Below, piece after piece: positions 1 through 8,553 of a stretch of 44,359 bases of DNA. The notes below the pieces were generated by a model that was not told the DNA's origin, made no database searches, and saw nothing but the letters and a program-made list of their open reading frames with translations. Positions within the stretch are counted from its first letter, which is position 1; every line of letters starts with the position of its first letter. This stretch comes from Streptomyces iconiensis. Lineage in GTDB: Bacteria > Actinomycetota > Actinomycetes > Streptomycetales > Streptomycetaceae. The translations under genes were made by a program, and so were the position numbers. The stretch covers positions 1-44,359 of the forward strand of contig NZ_JANCPR020000067.1 in NCBI RefSeq assembly GCF_028657195.3. Reading direction: 5' to 3'.

Positions 1-3
1 GTC

Positions 4-103
4 CTAGAGGGGGGCGAAGCCCCCCTCTAGCGGGGGGCTGTTGGGGGGCAGCGCCCCCCAACGCCCGGCCGGCGAGGCCAACGGGGCAAGGGGCGAAGCC
101 CCA
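4..103 (-). terminator. Hairpin cluster downstream of thrC
   Basis: Three GC-rich hairpins lie just past the thrC stop: a perfect 12-bp stem with a GAA loop at 4-30, a 10-bp stem with an AGC loop at 40-62, and a short stem with a GAA loop at 91-103. None is followed by a T-run, which is normal for Streptomyces terminators. They probably end the thrC transcript and may also stop a gene entering from the left of the window. Confidence 0.65.
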
Positions 104-174
104 TCAGGAACGGACGGGGACAACGGACCGGTCAGGACAGGACGAAGACCAGGCCCAGGCCCAGGGAGCAGGAA

Positions 175-1497
175 TCACGCAAGCCCAGCGGCCCGAAACG
201 CACTCAACGAAGGCGCAATAACCGCACTGGGCCCAGAGGAAGACGCAACAGCGTCAAGCGTCTTCAACCCGTCCCCGGTGTTCAACACCACCGTGCTGAG
301 CGACGGATCGACAACCCCCGCCTCCAGCAACTTCCGCGTCACGCCCAGCGTGACGCCACCCGCCGTCTCCGCGAACACCCCCTCCGTCCGCGCCAGCAAC
401 TTCATCGCGTCAACGATCTCCGCATCGTTGACGTCCTCGACAGCGCCGCCGCTCCCGCGGCAGATGTCGATGACGTACGGCCCGTCCGCCGGGTCCCCGA
501 TGGCGAGCGACTTGGCGATGGTGTCGGGCCGCCGCACGGGCCGGACCACGCCGCCGTCCTTGAAGGCGCGCGAAACCGGCGAACAGCCCTCCGCCTGTGC
601 GGCGAAGATCCGCACAGGCTTGTCCTCCACGAGCCCCAACTCAACGAGCTCCCGGAGCCCCTTGTCGATCTTCACCAGCTGGCAGCCGGAGGCGACGGGG
701 ATGACGATCTGGTCCGGCAGTTTCCAGCCAAGCTGTTCGCAGATCTCGTACGCGAGGGTCTTGGAGCCCTCGGCGTAGAAGGGGCGCAGGTTGACGTTGG
801 TGAAGCCCCAGCCCTCGCCGAGCGGGTCGCCGATCAGCTCGGAGCAGAAGCGGTTCACGTCGTCGTAGGTGCCGTCGATGGCGACCAGGTCGCCGCCGTA
901 GATGGCGGCCATCACGACCTTGGACTGCTCCAGCCCGTCCGGGATGAACACGCACGAGCGCAGGCCCGCACGCGAGGCCGCTGCCCCGACGGCGCCGGCG
1001 AGGTTGCCGGTCGAGGAGCAGGACAGGGTGGTGAACCCGAAGGCGCGTGCGGCCTCCAGGGCGATGGCGACGGGGCGGTCCTTGAAGGAGTGCGTCGGGT
1101 TGCCCGAGTCGTCCTTGACGTACAGGCCGCCGGTGACGCCCAGCTCGGCGGCGAGCCGGTCGGCCTGGACGAGCTGGGTGAACCCGGGGTTCAGGTTCGG
1201 CTTGTCCGCGACATCGGCAGGAACGGGCAGCAGCGGCGCGTAACGCCACATCGAGGCGGGTCCGGCCTCGATCTGCTTGCGGAGCCTCTCGGGGTCACCG
1301 GTCGGCAGCTCGTAGGCGACCTCCAGCGGACCGAAACACTCCAGGCACACGAAGCTGGGCCCGAGCGGAACGCGGGTGCCGCACTCGCGGCAGGAGAGCG
1401 CGACGGCGGAGCCGAGCGAGACATCGGAGGCGGCGGACGTACCAGCGGCGGGGATACCAGCGGCGCCGGCGGAAGATTCTGCGGCTTGCACAGCCAT
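175..1497 (-). CDS. thrC: Threonine synthase
   Basis: PLP enzyme converting O-phospho-L-homoserine to threonine and phosphate, the last step of threonine synthesis in the cytoplasm. 440 aa from the chosen start. An N-terminal zinc ribbon is visible (CRECG near residue 36 and CLEC near residue 51), as in long threonine synthases. The PLP lysine lies in THSFKDRP (about K139), and SSTGNLAGA and the NTGDGLKT tail bind PLP phosphate. The ATG at 1497 is preferred over the in-frame ATG at 1521 because AAAGG and AGGAG lie 11-16 nt upstream of it, whereas the 1521 start has no usable Shine-Dalgarno. A SAM-I type riboswitch occupies the leader. Monocistronic, with hairpins after the stop. Confidence 0.95.
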   Translation of the reverse strand: MAVQAAESSAGAAGIPAAGTSAASDVSLGSAVALSCRECGTRVPLGPSFVCLECFGPLEVAYELPTGDPERLRKQIEAGPASMWRYAPLLPVPADVADKPNLNPGFTQLVQADRLAAELGVTGGLYVKDDSGNPTHSFKDRPVAIALEAARAFGFTTLSCSSTGNLAGAVGAAASRAGLRSCVFIPDGLEQSKVVMAAIYGGDLVAIDGTYDDVNRFCSELIGDPLGEGWGFTNVNLRPFYAEGSKTLAYEICEQLGWKLPDQIVIPVASGCQLVKIDKGLRELVELGLVEDKPVRIFAAQAEGCSPVSRAFKDGGVVRPVRRPDTIAKSLAIGDPADGPYVIDICRGSGGAVEDVNDAEIVDAMKLLARTEGVFAETAGGVTLGVTRKLLEAGVVDPSLSTVVLNTGDGLKTLDAVASSSGPSAVIAPSLSAFRAAGLA

Positions 1498-1516
1498 GGA
1501 GGCGAGGCCCTTTCTC

Positions 1517-1666
1517 CTCATCTTCCCCGTGACGTATCTCGTCCCGGGACGGAATTGGCACCGTCCCCACGAAGGCTTCTCTCGCCTGTGGTGTCCGCTT
1601 ACGCGCGGATTCGCGGGATGGTTGCCGGGGCTTCAACGGGCCGTTCCCTCTGCCCCTCTGGATGAG
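1517..1666 (-). ncRNA. SAM-I (S-box) riboswitch in the thrC leader
   Basis: Read on the minus strand, the leader contains the S-box core in order: CTCATCCAGAG, GGCAGAGGGAACGGCCC, GTTGAAGCCCCGGCAACC and, after a variable arm, GGTGCCAATTCC, then a short P4 hairpin (CGTC-CCGG-GACG). These are the conserved SAM-contacting and kink-turn segments of the SAM-I family. The 3' side of P1 is less certain. GAT at about 1535-1537 gives only a short helix, while GATGAG at 1522-1517 is fully complementary to CTCATC and runs into the AGGAG used by thrC. No terminator lies before the gene, so translational control is inferred. The 3' boundary is approximate. Confidence 0.88.
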
Positions 1667-1818
1667 CTCTATGGCACCGGAGCCGTATCAGGCACCGGGC
1701 GTTTGTCGCGACGACCCCGGCATGCGGGGCCTGCTCACGTTGTTCAAGACTGTAACTGACGACAGTGACGCTTGAGATAGTCGTCCGAACAGCGAGATGG
1801 GTCACAGGAGGAGCGGAC

Positions 1819-2778
1819 GTGCTCGATGAGGTGGGCCGATGGCTGCGGGACCGCTCCTGGTCCGCGGCCGACCGGCCGCTCGACCAGCTGCTCGCGGCCA
1901 AGCGCCGGACGGGCAGCACGGTCAGCGTCGTGCTGCCCGCGCTGAACGAGCAGGAGACGGTCGGCGAGATCGTCTCGGTGATCCGCGACGAGCTGGCCTC
2001 GACGACCTCGGCGGGGGGTCCGCTGGTGGACGAGCTGGTGGTCATGGACTCGGGCTCGACGGACCGTACGGCCGAGGTCTCGGCCGCGGCCGGGGCCAAG
2101 GTCATCCACCGGGACGAGGTGCTGCCGCGGCTTCCGGCCCGTCCCGGCAAGGGCGAGGTGCTGTGGCGCTCGCTGCTGGCGACCAGCGGCGACATCGTCT
2201 GCTTCGTGGACGCTGACCTGCGGGAGTTCTCCCCCGACTTCGTCTCCGGCATCGTCGGCCCGCTGCTGACCGATCCCGGCCTGCAGTTCGTCAAGGCGAT
2301 GTACGACCGTCCACTGCTGGGCAGCACGGGCGGCGGCGGCCGGGTCACGGAGCTGGTGGCACGCCCGCTGCTGAACCTGCACTGGCCCAGGCTGGCCGGC
2401 CTCGTCCAGCCGCTGGGCGGCGAGTACGCGGCGCGGCGCGATCTGCTGGAGCGGCTGCCGTTCCCCGTCGGGTACGGGGTGGAGCTGGCGCTGCTGGTGG
2501 ACGCGCTGGAGCTGGTCGGCCTCGACGCGCTCGCACAGGTGGACGTGGGTGTGCGGCGGCACAGGCACCAGGACGGGCAGGCGCTCGGCCGGATGGCCGC
2601 GGCGATCTACGCGACCGCTGAGCGCCGCCTGACGGGCGAGCCGCGCGGGTCGACGGCGCTGACGCAGTTCGAGCGGGACGCGGCGGGCGCCTTCGTCCCC
2701 CGCGACCACACGCTGGAAGCGGAGGAGCGTCCGCCGATGTGCGAGGTACCGGAGTACGCCCCCCGCCACGCGGCCTGA
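1819..2778 (+). CDS. gpgS: Glucosyl-3-phosphoglycerate synthase
   Basis: GT81-type glycosyltransferase joining glucose from NDP-glucose to 3-phosphoglycerate, the first step to glucosylglycerate, a compatible solute and (in mycobacteria) a precursor of methylglucose lipopolysaccharide. 319 aa. The N-terminus RRSW-like segment and the VVLPALNEQETVGEIV nucleotide-sugar fold are followed by the metal-binding FVDADL. The longer GTG at 1765 is possible, but the GTG at 1819 has AGGAGGAG a few bases upstream and matches the usual family N-terminus. It is divergent from thrC. No glucosyl-3-phosphoglycerate phosphatase gene is visible nearby. Confidence 0.88.
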   Translation: MLDEVGRWLRDRSWSAADRPLDQLLAAKRRTGSTVSVVLPALNEQETVGEIVSVIRDELASTTSAGGPLVDELVVMDSGSTDRTAEVSAAAGAKVIHRDEVLPRLPARPGKGEVLWRSLLATSGDIVCFVDADLREFSPDFVSGIVGPLLTDPGLQFVKAMYDRPLLGSTGGGGRVTELVARPLLNLHWPRLAGLVQPLGGEYAARRDLLERLPFPVGYGVELALLVDALELVGLDALAQVDVGVRRHRHQDGQALGRMAAAIYATAERRLTGEPRGSTALTQFERDAAGAFVPRDHTLEAEERPPMCEVPEYAPRHAA

Positions 2779-3300
2779 CCCGCACCGCATCGGCCGGCTG
2801 GCCGCAGCCGGCGAACTCGGCGCACACCCGAGCCGCACCCGACCGGCCGGTCCGCCCGACGGCAGCGCACCGGCCGACCGGTCCTCCCGACGGCGACGGC
2901 AGCGCACCGGCCGACGACCGGTCCGTACGGCCCACGGACAACCGCACCGACCGGGCGATCCCCCCGGCGGCAGCGCATCGACGGACGACCGTCGATCGCG
3001 ACGCATCAGCCGACAGCCGCCGACCGGTCATCGCAGACGCATCAGCCGACGACCGACGACCGACAGCCGACAGCCGATCGCAGGCGCATCAGCCACCGGC
3101 CGCCAATCGCACCCGTATCGGCCGACGACCCACCAACCGCGGCCACACCAGCTCCGCCAGTTCCGCCAGTTCCGCCAGTTCCGCCGAGTCCGCCAACTCC
3201 CCCGCCCCACCCGGAATTTGGCGCATTCCGCACTCCCCCGCGGCAGCGGCATGTGCTCTCCGGGGCCGCCCCGCGAGGGATCGCGCGAACCCATGACTGC
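2779..3300. other. Long intergenic region with short direct repeats
   Basis: No convincing gene. The open frames here have no ribosome binding site and no codon bias. The sequence is built from degenerate repeats of CGACCGGC/CGACAGCCGA type at about 2845-3110, then four near-identical 9-bp units (AGTTCCGCC) at 3150-3195. The right edge leads into the importer promoter. Confidence 0.6.
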
Positions 3301-3302
3301 GT

Positions 3303-3351
3303 AAAGATGATCGGAAGAGCCATTGACCCGTCATCTTTGAGCAAATAGCGT
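3303..3351 (+). promoter_or_regulatory. Housekeeping-type promoter with overlapping operator
   Basis: TTGACC at 3323-3328 and TAGCGT at 3346-3351 are separated by 17 bp, a good SigHrdB-like promoter about 110 bp before the lipoprotein gene. A perfect 8-bp inverted repeat, AAAGATGA at 3303-3310 and TCATCTTT at 3331-3338, straddles the -35 box with 20 bp between the arms, as expected for a repressor site. No cognate regulator is encoded in this window beside the operon. Confidence 0.6.
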
Positions 3352-3461
3352 CCGGTCATCCCGGTTGAGGGCAGCGGCGCCCGCGGAAACGACATCCGGT
3401 CGACCGGGGGCCACCCGTGCCCGAATGACGCCGCTACTCCGGCTCCTCAGGAAGGCTCCGC

Positions 3462-4733
3462 GTGCGCAGACGTTCTCTCCTCGCCGCTGCCGCCACGACC
3501 ACGCTCGCGGCAGGCTGCGGCGCTCCCACCGTGACCACCAGCGACTCCCTGCGCGGGCGCATCACCTACGGCGTCTGGGACGTCTACCAGATGAAGGCGA
3601 TGCGCAAGGCAGCCAAGGAGTTCGAGCGCACGCACCCCGGGACGACCGTGGACGTGCAGCTCACCCCCAACGCCACGTACTGGACGAAGCTGCGCACCGC
3701 GTGCTCGGGCGGCTCGGCTCCGGACGTGTTCTGGCTGAACGGGCCCAACTTCGGCCTCTACGCCGACGCCGGGCAGCTTCTGCCGCTGGACACCGAGGGC
3801 GCCGACGCCGTCTTCGACCCCGGTGACTTCCCGGCCGACATGACGAAGCTGTACCGCTGGAAGGGCACGCAGTACGGGGCACCCAAGGACTTCGACACGA
3901 TCGCCCTGTGGTTCAACAAGGAACTGTTCGACCGGGCCAAGGTCGACTACCCGGACGGCTCCTGGACCTGGCAGGACATGATCAACAACGCGCAGCGGCT
4001 CACCGACAGGAAGCGCGGCACGTACGGGATCGCGGCGCCGGTGCGCTCGCAGGAGAACTACTACGACTCCATCGCGCAGGCCGGCGGCTGGGTCATCTCC
4101 AAGGACCGCACGAAGTCCGGCTATGCGGACCCGAAGACCATGGAGGGGCTCAAACTGTGGGTCGACCTGATCCACCGTTACCGCGCCTCGCCCACGCTCC
4201 AGCAGCTCACCGACACCGATCCCACCCAGATGTTCCAGGCGGGCAAGCTCGCGATGGGGTGGGAGGCGTCGTACAACGCGGCCACCTTCTGGGCCGATCC
4301 CGAGCTGCGCGCGAAGATCGATGTGGCCCCGCTGCCGCGGGGCAGGCACCGCGCCAGCATTCTTCACGGGCTCGCCAACGTGATCTACGCCCGCACCAAG
4401 TACCCGGCGCTGGCCCGCGAGTTCGTCCGGTTCATGTCCGGTAAGAGCGCCTCCCTGATCCAGGCGAAGTACGGCACCGCCATCCCCGCGCGCAACGGCA
4501 CGCAGAAGCCGTGGACCGACGGCATGCCCAAGTTCGACCTCCAGGTCCATCTGGACGCCGTCGACTACTCCGTGCCGTACCCGATCTCCACCAACACCGC
4601 CGCGTGGGCGCACAAGGAGCTGCAGATGCTCGCGAGGGCATGGAGCGGGAACGAGAGCCTCGACAGCGCGACGCGTTCCCTCACCAAGGCGATGGACAAG
4701 CTGCTCGCCCAGGAAGGGAAGGCACGGAGCTGA
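3462..4733 (+). CDS. Sugar ABC transporter substrate-binding lipoprotein
   Basis: Extracytoplasmic binding protein of the carbohydrate (MalE/UgpB-type) family that delivers ligand to the permeases encoded next. 423 aa. The N-terminus RRRSLLAAAA leads to a lipobox LAAGC (Cys near residue 19), so it is a lipoprotein; the double Arg suggests possible Tat export. WLNGPNFGLYADAGQL, GTQYGAPKDFDTIALWFNK and AMGWEASYNA are typical of the fold. The GTG start has AGGAAGG 7 nt upstream. The stop overlaps the next ATG in an ATGA junction, so the genes are translationally coupled. The substrate cannot be read from sequence. Confidence 0.9.
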   Translation: MRRRSLLAAAATTTLAAGCGAPTVTTSDSLRGRITYGVWDVYQMKAMRKAAKEFERTHPGTTVDVQLTPNATYWTKLRTACSGGSAPDVFWLNGPNFGLYADAGQLLPLDTEGADAVFDPGDFPADMTKLYRWKGTQYGAPKDFDTIALWFNKELFDRAKVDYPDGSWTWQDMINNAQRLTDRKRGTYGIAAPVRSQENYYDSIAQAGGWVISKDRTKSGYADPKTMEGLKLWVDLIHRYRASPTLQQLTDTDPTQMFQAGKLAMGWEASYNAATFWADPELRAKIDVAPLPRGRHRASILHGLANVIYARTKYPALAREFVRFMSGKSASLIQAKYGTAIPARNGTQKPWTDGMPKFDLQVHLDAVDYSVPYPISTNTAAWAHKELQMLARAWSGNESLDSATRSLTKAMDKLLAQEGKARS

Positions 4734-5746
4734 TGAGCCCGGAGACCGAGACAGCGGGGGCGAAGGGCGCCCCACCTCCCGTAATCCCCGTAACTCCCGT
4801 CACGTCCGTCACCGCACTGGACGAGCGCCAACTGCGCAGGCGCGAGCGCAAGTTCCACAACAGGGACAAGTGGTGGGGCTACGCACTGATCGCTCCGGCC
4901 GGGCTGGGCCTCGCGGTCTTCTACTTGTGGCCCGTTCTCCAGACGCTGTACTACAGCTTCACCGAGTGGGGCCCGTTCGGCGGCACCACCTGGATCGGGA
5001 TCGAGAACTACCGCACGCTGGTGTCCGACCCGGAGGTGTGGCAGTCCCTCGGGAACACCCTCTTCTACACCGTTCTGGTGCTGCTGGGCATTCCGGTCGC
5101 GATGGTGCTGGCGGTCCTGCTGAACCTCAAGGGGATGCGGGGCACCGGCTTCTACCGCACCCTGTACTTCCTGCCGGTCGTGACCATGCCCGCCGCCGTG
5201 GCCGTCGTATGGCGCTGGCTCTACAACGGTGACATCGGCATCATCAACGAGGCCCTCGCGAAGATCGGCATAGACGGCGCCTACTGGGTCTCCGATCCCA
5301 GCACCGTCCGGTTCGCGGTCGCCGCCGTCGGCGTCTGGATGACCGTCGGATACAACATGATCCTGCTGCTCGCCGGGCTCCAGGGCATACCGCAGGACTA
5401 CTACGAGGCGGCTTCGCTGGACGGCGCGGGGCGCGTGCGCCAGTTCTTCTCGGTCACGCTGCCGCTGCTGAGCCCGACGCTGTTCTTCACGACCGTGCTG
5501 TCGGTGATCCAGTCGCTCCAGGTCTTCGACCTGATCTACATGATCCTGGGCGCCAACACCGCCGTAGGGCCGACGAATCCGGCCTACTCCGAGGGCCAGA
5601 CGGTCGTGATGCTCTTCTTCCAGAAGTCGTTCTACGACAACCAGCGCGCGTACGGAGCAGCCATCGTCTGTGTGCTGTTCGTCCTGATCATGGCGCTGAC
5701 CGCCCTCCAGTTCCGGTTGCAGAAGAGGTGGGTCCACTATGGCTGA
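4733..5746 (+). CDS. Sugar ABC transporter permease (MalF type)
   Basis: Inner-membrane permease of the CUT1 carbohydrate importer family. 337 aa with about six membrane segments beginning near residue 45 (YALIAPAGLGLAVFYLW). The ATPase-contacting EAA loop is visible as YYEAASLDGAGRVRQFFSVTLP. The start is the ATG in the ATGA overlap with the lipoprotein stop, and the 3' end overlaps the second permease by 8 bp. The hydrophilic N-terminal extension of about 40 residues is typical of actinobacterial MalF-like permeases. Confidence 0.93.
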   Translation: MSPETETAGAKGAPPPVIPVTPVTSVTALDERQLRRRERKFHNRDKWWGYALIAPAGLGLAVFYLWPVLQTLYYSFTEWGPFGGTTWIGIENYRTLVSDPEVWQSLGNTLFYTVLVLLGIPVAMVLAVLLNLKGMRGTGFYRTLYFLPVVTMPAAVAVVWRWLYNGDIGIINEALAKIGIDGAYWVSDPSTVRFAVAAVGVWMTVGYNMILLLAGLQGIPQDYYEAASLDGAGRVRQFFSVTLPLLSPTLFFTTVLSVIQSLQVFDLIYMILGANTAVGPTNPAYSEGQTVVMLFFQKSFYDNQRAYGAAIVCVLFVLIMALTALQFRLQKRWVHYG

Positions 5747-6680
5747 GACGACAACCGCACAGCCCACGCGGCCGGCGGGCGGACATCCGGCCCCCGGCGG
5801 CCCCGCGTCCGAACGCCCGGCGGCCGAACCCCCGGCGGCCAAGCGGCGGGTGAGGCGCGCGAGCCGTCAGGGGCGGCTGTGGCCGGCGCATGTACTGCTC
5901 TCGCTCGGAGCGGTCGTCACGGTCTTCCCGCTGCTGTGGCAGGTGCTGACCTCGTTCAAGAGCTTCGGTGAGTCCACCCGGGTACCGCCGACGATCTGGC
6001 CCGAGCACTGGCAGTGGTCGAACTTCTCCACGGTGTTCGACTCGATCCCGTTCGGCGACCAGTTCGTCAACACCGTTCTGATGACGCTGATCAGGACCGT
6101 GGCCCAGCTGCTGCTGTGCTCGATGGCGGCGTACGCGTTCGCACGTATCCGCTTCCCCGGGCGCGGGGCGATCTTCCTCGGGTTCCTGGCCGTGCTGATG
6201 GTGCCGAGCCAGCTGTTCCTGCTGCCGCAGTACCAGATCATGCAGGACCTCGGCTGGCTCAACTCCCTTCAGGCGCTGAGCGTCCCGGGCATGTTCAGCG
6301 CGTTCGGCACCTTCCTGCTGCGGCAGTTCTTCCTGGGCCTGCCCGGCGAGCTGGAGGAGGCGGCCCGCCTCGACGGCGCCAACCCCTTCACCGTCTACTG
6401 GCGCATAGCCCTGCCGCTGGCCCGCCCCGGACTGCTGGCGCTCGGCATCCTCACCTTCCTGTGGTCCTGGAACGATCTGATGTGGCCGCTGGTGGTCAAC
6501 ACCGACCCGGCACAGATGCCGCTGTCGGCGGGGCTCGCCTCGCTCCAGGGCTCCCACATGACCGACTACCCGGTGCTGATGGCGGGTTCGCTCCTCGCCA
6601 CGCTCCCGGTGATCGTGGTCTTCGTCGCGATGCAGCGCCACTTCATCCAGGGCATCGCTTTCTCCGGAATGAAGGGTTGA
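5739..6680 (+). CDS. Sugar ABC transporter permease (MalG type)
   Basis: Second CUT1 permease, pairing with the preceding protein. 313 aa, with a Pro/Ala-rich cytoplasmic N-terminus of about 45 residues and then six predicted membrane segments. The EAA loop is ELEEAARLDGANPFTVYWRIALP. The ATG lies inside the end of the previous gene (8-bp overlap). No nucleotide-binding subunit follows. In Streptomyces such importers are commonly energised by MsiK, which is encoded at the far end of this window. Confidence 0.93.
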   Translation: MAETTTAQPTRPAGGHPAPGGPASERPAAEPPAAKRRVRRASRQGRLWPAHVLLSLGAVVTVFPLLWQVLTSFKSFGESTRVPPTIWPEHWQWSNFSTVFDSIPFGDQFVNTVLMTLIRTVAQLLLCSMAAYAFARIRFPGRGAIFLGFLAVLMVPSQLFLLPQYQIMQDLGWLNSLQALSVPGMFSAFGTFLLRQFFLGLPGELEEAARLDGANPFTVYWRIALPLARPGLLALGILTFLWSWNDLMWPLVVNTDPAQMPLSAGLASLQGSHMTDYPVLMAGSLLATLPVIVVFVAMQRHFIQGIAFSGMKG

Positions 6681-6685
6681 GCACC

Positions 6686-7921
6686 ATGACCGACACCCAA
6701 CTCACCCCCGCCGACGCCGCCCAGGCGCGTACCGGCACCCGCGACCTGCGCCTCGCCGTGCTGGGCCTCGGGGTGCGCGCCACCCTCGCGCGCGAGGCGC
6801 ACAGGCCGGGCGAGGGTGCCGCCGTCGTCGCCGCCGTCGATACGAGCCCCGGCATGTTCGGGCGTGCACGCGAATGGTTCGGCGAGGACGTACGGCTCTA
6901 CACCGACCACCACGCGCTGCTCGCCGCCGAAGAGCTGGACGCGGTCTTCGTCATCACCCCCGACCACACGCACGAGGACATCGCCGTCGACCTGCTGCGG
7001 GCCGGCGTCGCCGTCTTCGTGGAGAAGCCGCTCGCCATCACCACCGAGGGCTGCGACCGCGTACTGGAGGCCGCGCGCACCGGCGGGGCGCGGCTCTACG
7101 TGGGCCACAACATGCGGCACATGCCCGTGGTGCGCACGATGCGGGACCTGATCAGAAGCGGAAAGATCGGCGAGGTCAAGGCCGTATGGTGCCGCCACTT
7201 CGTGGGCCACGGCGGCGACTTCTACTTCAAGGACTGGCACGCCGACCGCCGCAACACCACGAGCCTGCTCCTCCAGAAGGGCGCCCACGACCTCGACGTC
7301 ATCCACTGGCTCGCCGACGCCTACACCGAGCGCGTCACCGCACTCGGCGGGCTCACGGTCTACGGCGACATCGAGGACCGCTCGGGCCAGGCCCCGGGCG
7401 CCGTGATGCCCGACTGGTACGACCCGGAGAACAACTGGCCCCCGCTGTCCAACACGGGGCTCAACCCGGTCGTCGACGTAGAGGACCTCTCGATGATGGT
7501 GATGCGCCTGGAGGGCGGCATCCACGCCAGCTACCAGCAGTGCCACTACACCCCCGACTACTGGCGCAACTACACGGTCATCGGCACCGAAGGCCGCCTG
7601 GAGAACTTCGGCGACCACGGCGACACGGCCGAGGTCCGCGTCTGGACCCACCGCAGCGGCTACCGCGCCGACGCCGACCTCGTCGTCCCCATGGCACCCC
7701 CCGGCGAAGGCGGCCACGGCGGCTCGGACCCGGCACTGGTCACGGAGTTCCTCCGCTTCGTCCGCTCCGGCGGCACCACCGACACCAACCCCGTCGCCGC
7801 GCGTGAGGCCGTGGCGGCAGGAACGGCCGCCACGGAGTCGCTGCGCAACGACGGCACACCGGTGACGGTACGGCGCGTGGCGCCGGAGTTGGCCCGGTGG
7901 TTCGAGGGCGGGCAGGAGTAG
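6686..7921 (+). CDS. Gfo/Idh/MocA family oxidoreductase
   Basis: NAD(P)-dependent dehydrogenase of the glucose-fructose oxidoreductase/inositol dehydrogenase family. 411 aa. The Rossmann start LAVLGLGVRATLA is near residue 20, FVITPDHTH near 90, and the family signature VEKPLAITTEGC near 112. The C-terminal half is the alpha/beta substrate domain. The ATG is 5 bp after the permease stop, so it is in the importer operon and probably oxidises the imported sugar or a derivative. The first glycine motif lacks the usual third Gly (GLGVRA). The substrate is unknown. Confidence 0.88.
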   Translation: MTDTQLTPADAAQARTGTRDLRLAVLGLGVRATLAREAHRPGEGAAVVAAVDTSPGMFGRAREWFGEDVRLYTDHHALLAAEELDAVFVITPDHTHEDIAVDLLRAGVAVFVEKPLAITTEGCDRVLEAARTGGARLYVGHNMRHMPVVRTMRDLIRSGKIGEVKAVWCRHFVGHGGDFYFKDWHADRRNTTSLLLQKGAHDLDVIHWLADAYTERVTALGGLTVYGDIEDRSGQAPGAVMPDWYDPENNWPPLSNTGLNPVVDVEDLSMMVMRLEGGIHASYQQCHYTPDYWRNYTVIGTEGRLENFGDHGDTAEVRVWTHRSGYRADADLVVPMAPPGEGGHGGSDPALVTEFLRFVRSGGTTDTNPVAAREAVAAGTAATESLRNDGTPVTVRRVAPELARWFEGGQE

Positions 7922-7981
7922 GCACACGGCCGCGCGAGGCCCTTGCGGGCCGGCGGCCCCTGCGGCCCTGGTGCCCCTTGT

Positions 7982-8020
7982 GCCCTTGGTGCTCCCTGGG
8001 GCCCAGGGAGCACCAAGGGC
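7982..8020 (+). terminator. Strong terminator after the importer operon
   Basis: A perfect 19-bp inverted repeat (7982-8000 and 8002-8020) with a single base at the centre, about 60 bp after the oxidoreductase stop. No T-run, as usual in this GC range. Confidence 0.8.
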
Positions 8021-8133
8021 GCCTGCTGAACATGCTCCGCTTCCCTGTACCTGGCATCGCCTTGTAGAGCTGCGCATCAGGAGGCTTGTCCAAAGGAACG
8101 CCGTGCGGCACACAAGGCACCTACCTTTGGCCT

Positions 8134-8418
8134 GTGAATGGCAGACGTAGATGGATCGGGACAGCAGCCTTGTATGTCGCCTGGTGGGGCGTGACAACGG
8201 TGGGGTTCCGCCTTCTTGGGCTGCTCATCGACGACTTCAAGAGCTGGCCGGTGTGTGCGGGGATGGGCGTCGCTTCGATCCTGATAGGGGAGCTGTCGGA
8301 GCGGCGGCGCCAACGTCGGCGAGGTCGGGAGTCGCATACGTCTCCCAGCACCGCACCTCCGCCCGGCCGCACCACAGGCGCACCAGATCAACCGGAGAAC
8401 AGCGGCGAACCACGGTGA
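8134..8418 (+). CDS. Small hypothetical membrane protein
   Basis: 94 aa from the GTG at 8134. Two membrane segments, WIGTAALYVAWWGVTTVGF and WPVCAGMGVASILIGEL, are followed by an Arg-rich cytoplasmic stretch (ERRRQRRRGR) and a Pro/Thr-rich tail. An in-frame TTG at 8086 sits 1 nt after AGGAGG, too close for normal initiation, so the start is uncertain. The gene stands alone after a strong terminator. No family recognised. Confidence 0.5.
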   Translation: MNGRRRWIGTAALYVAWWGVTTVGFRLLGLLIDDFKSWPVCAGMGVASILIGELSERRRQRRRGRESHTSPSTAPPPGRTTGAPDQPENSGEPR

Positions 8419-8501
8419 GAGCGGCGAGTCCGCCGAGGCCGCGCCCGCAGGCCGCCCGCGATGCCCTTGAAGCTCGGTGCCGGGCGCGGTTGACCCCGCC
8501 A

Positions 8502-8538
8502 ACGGCCCGTGGCCGGTCCGGCGGCGCGAACGGGCCGT
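8502..8538 (-). terminator. Possible terminator after the 66-aa zinc-ribbon gene
   Basis: ACGGCCCG at 8502-8509 pairs with CGGGCCGT at 8531-8538, shortly past the end of the minus-strand gene at 8554. The loop is long (21 nt), so support is weak. Confidence 0.3.
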
Positions 8539-8553
8539 CATAAGGCCCGGCTG

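Noticed and set aside
41..778. Plus-strand open frame opposite thrC
   Set aside because: It overlaps threonine synthase on the other strand and has low-complexity Ser/Pro/Thr sequence. The catalytic motifs are in the minus frame.
2345..3031. Minus-strand open frame over the gpgS end and the following gap
   Set aside because: Arg/Pro/Ala-rich with no ribosome site; an artefact of high GC.
8151..8543. Plus-strand frame over the small membrane gene
   Set aside because: Frame shift relative to the better-supported membrane protein; no ribosome site.
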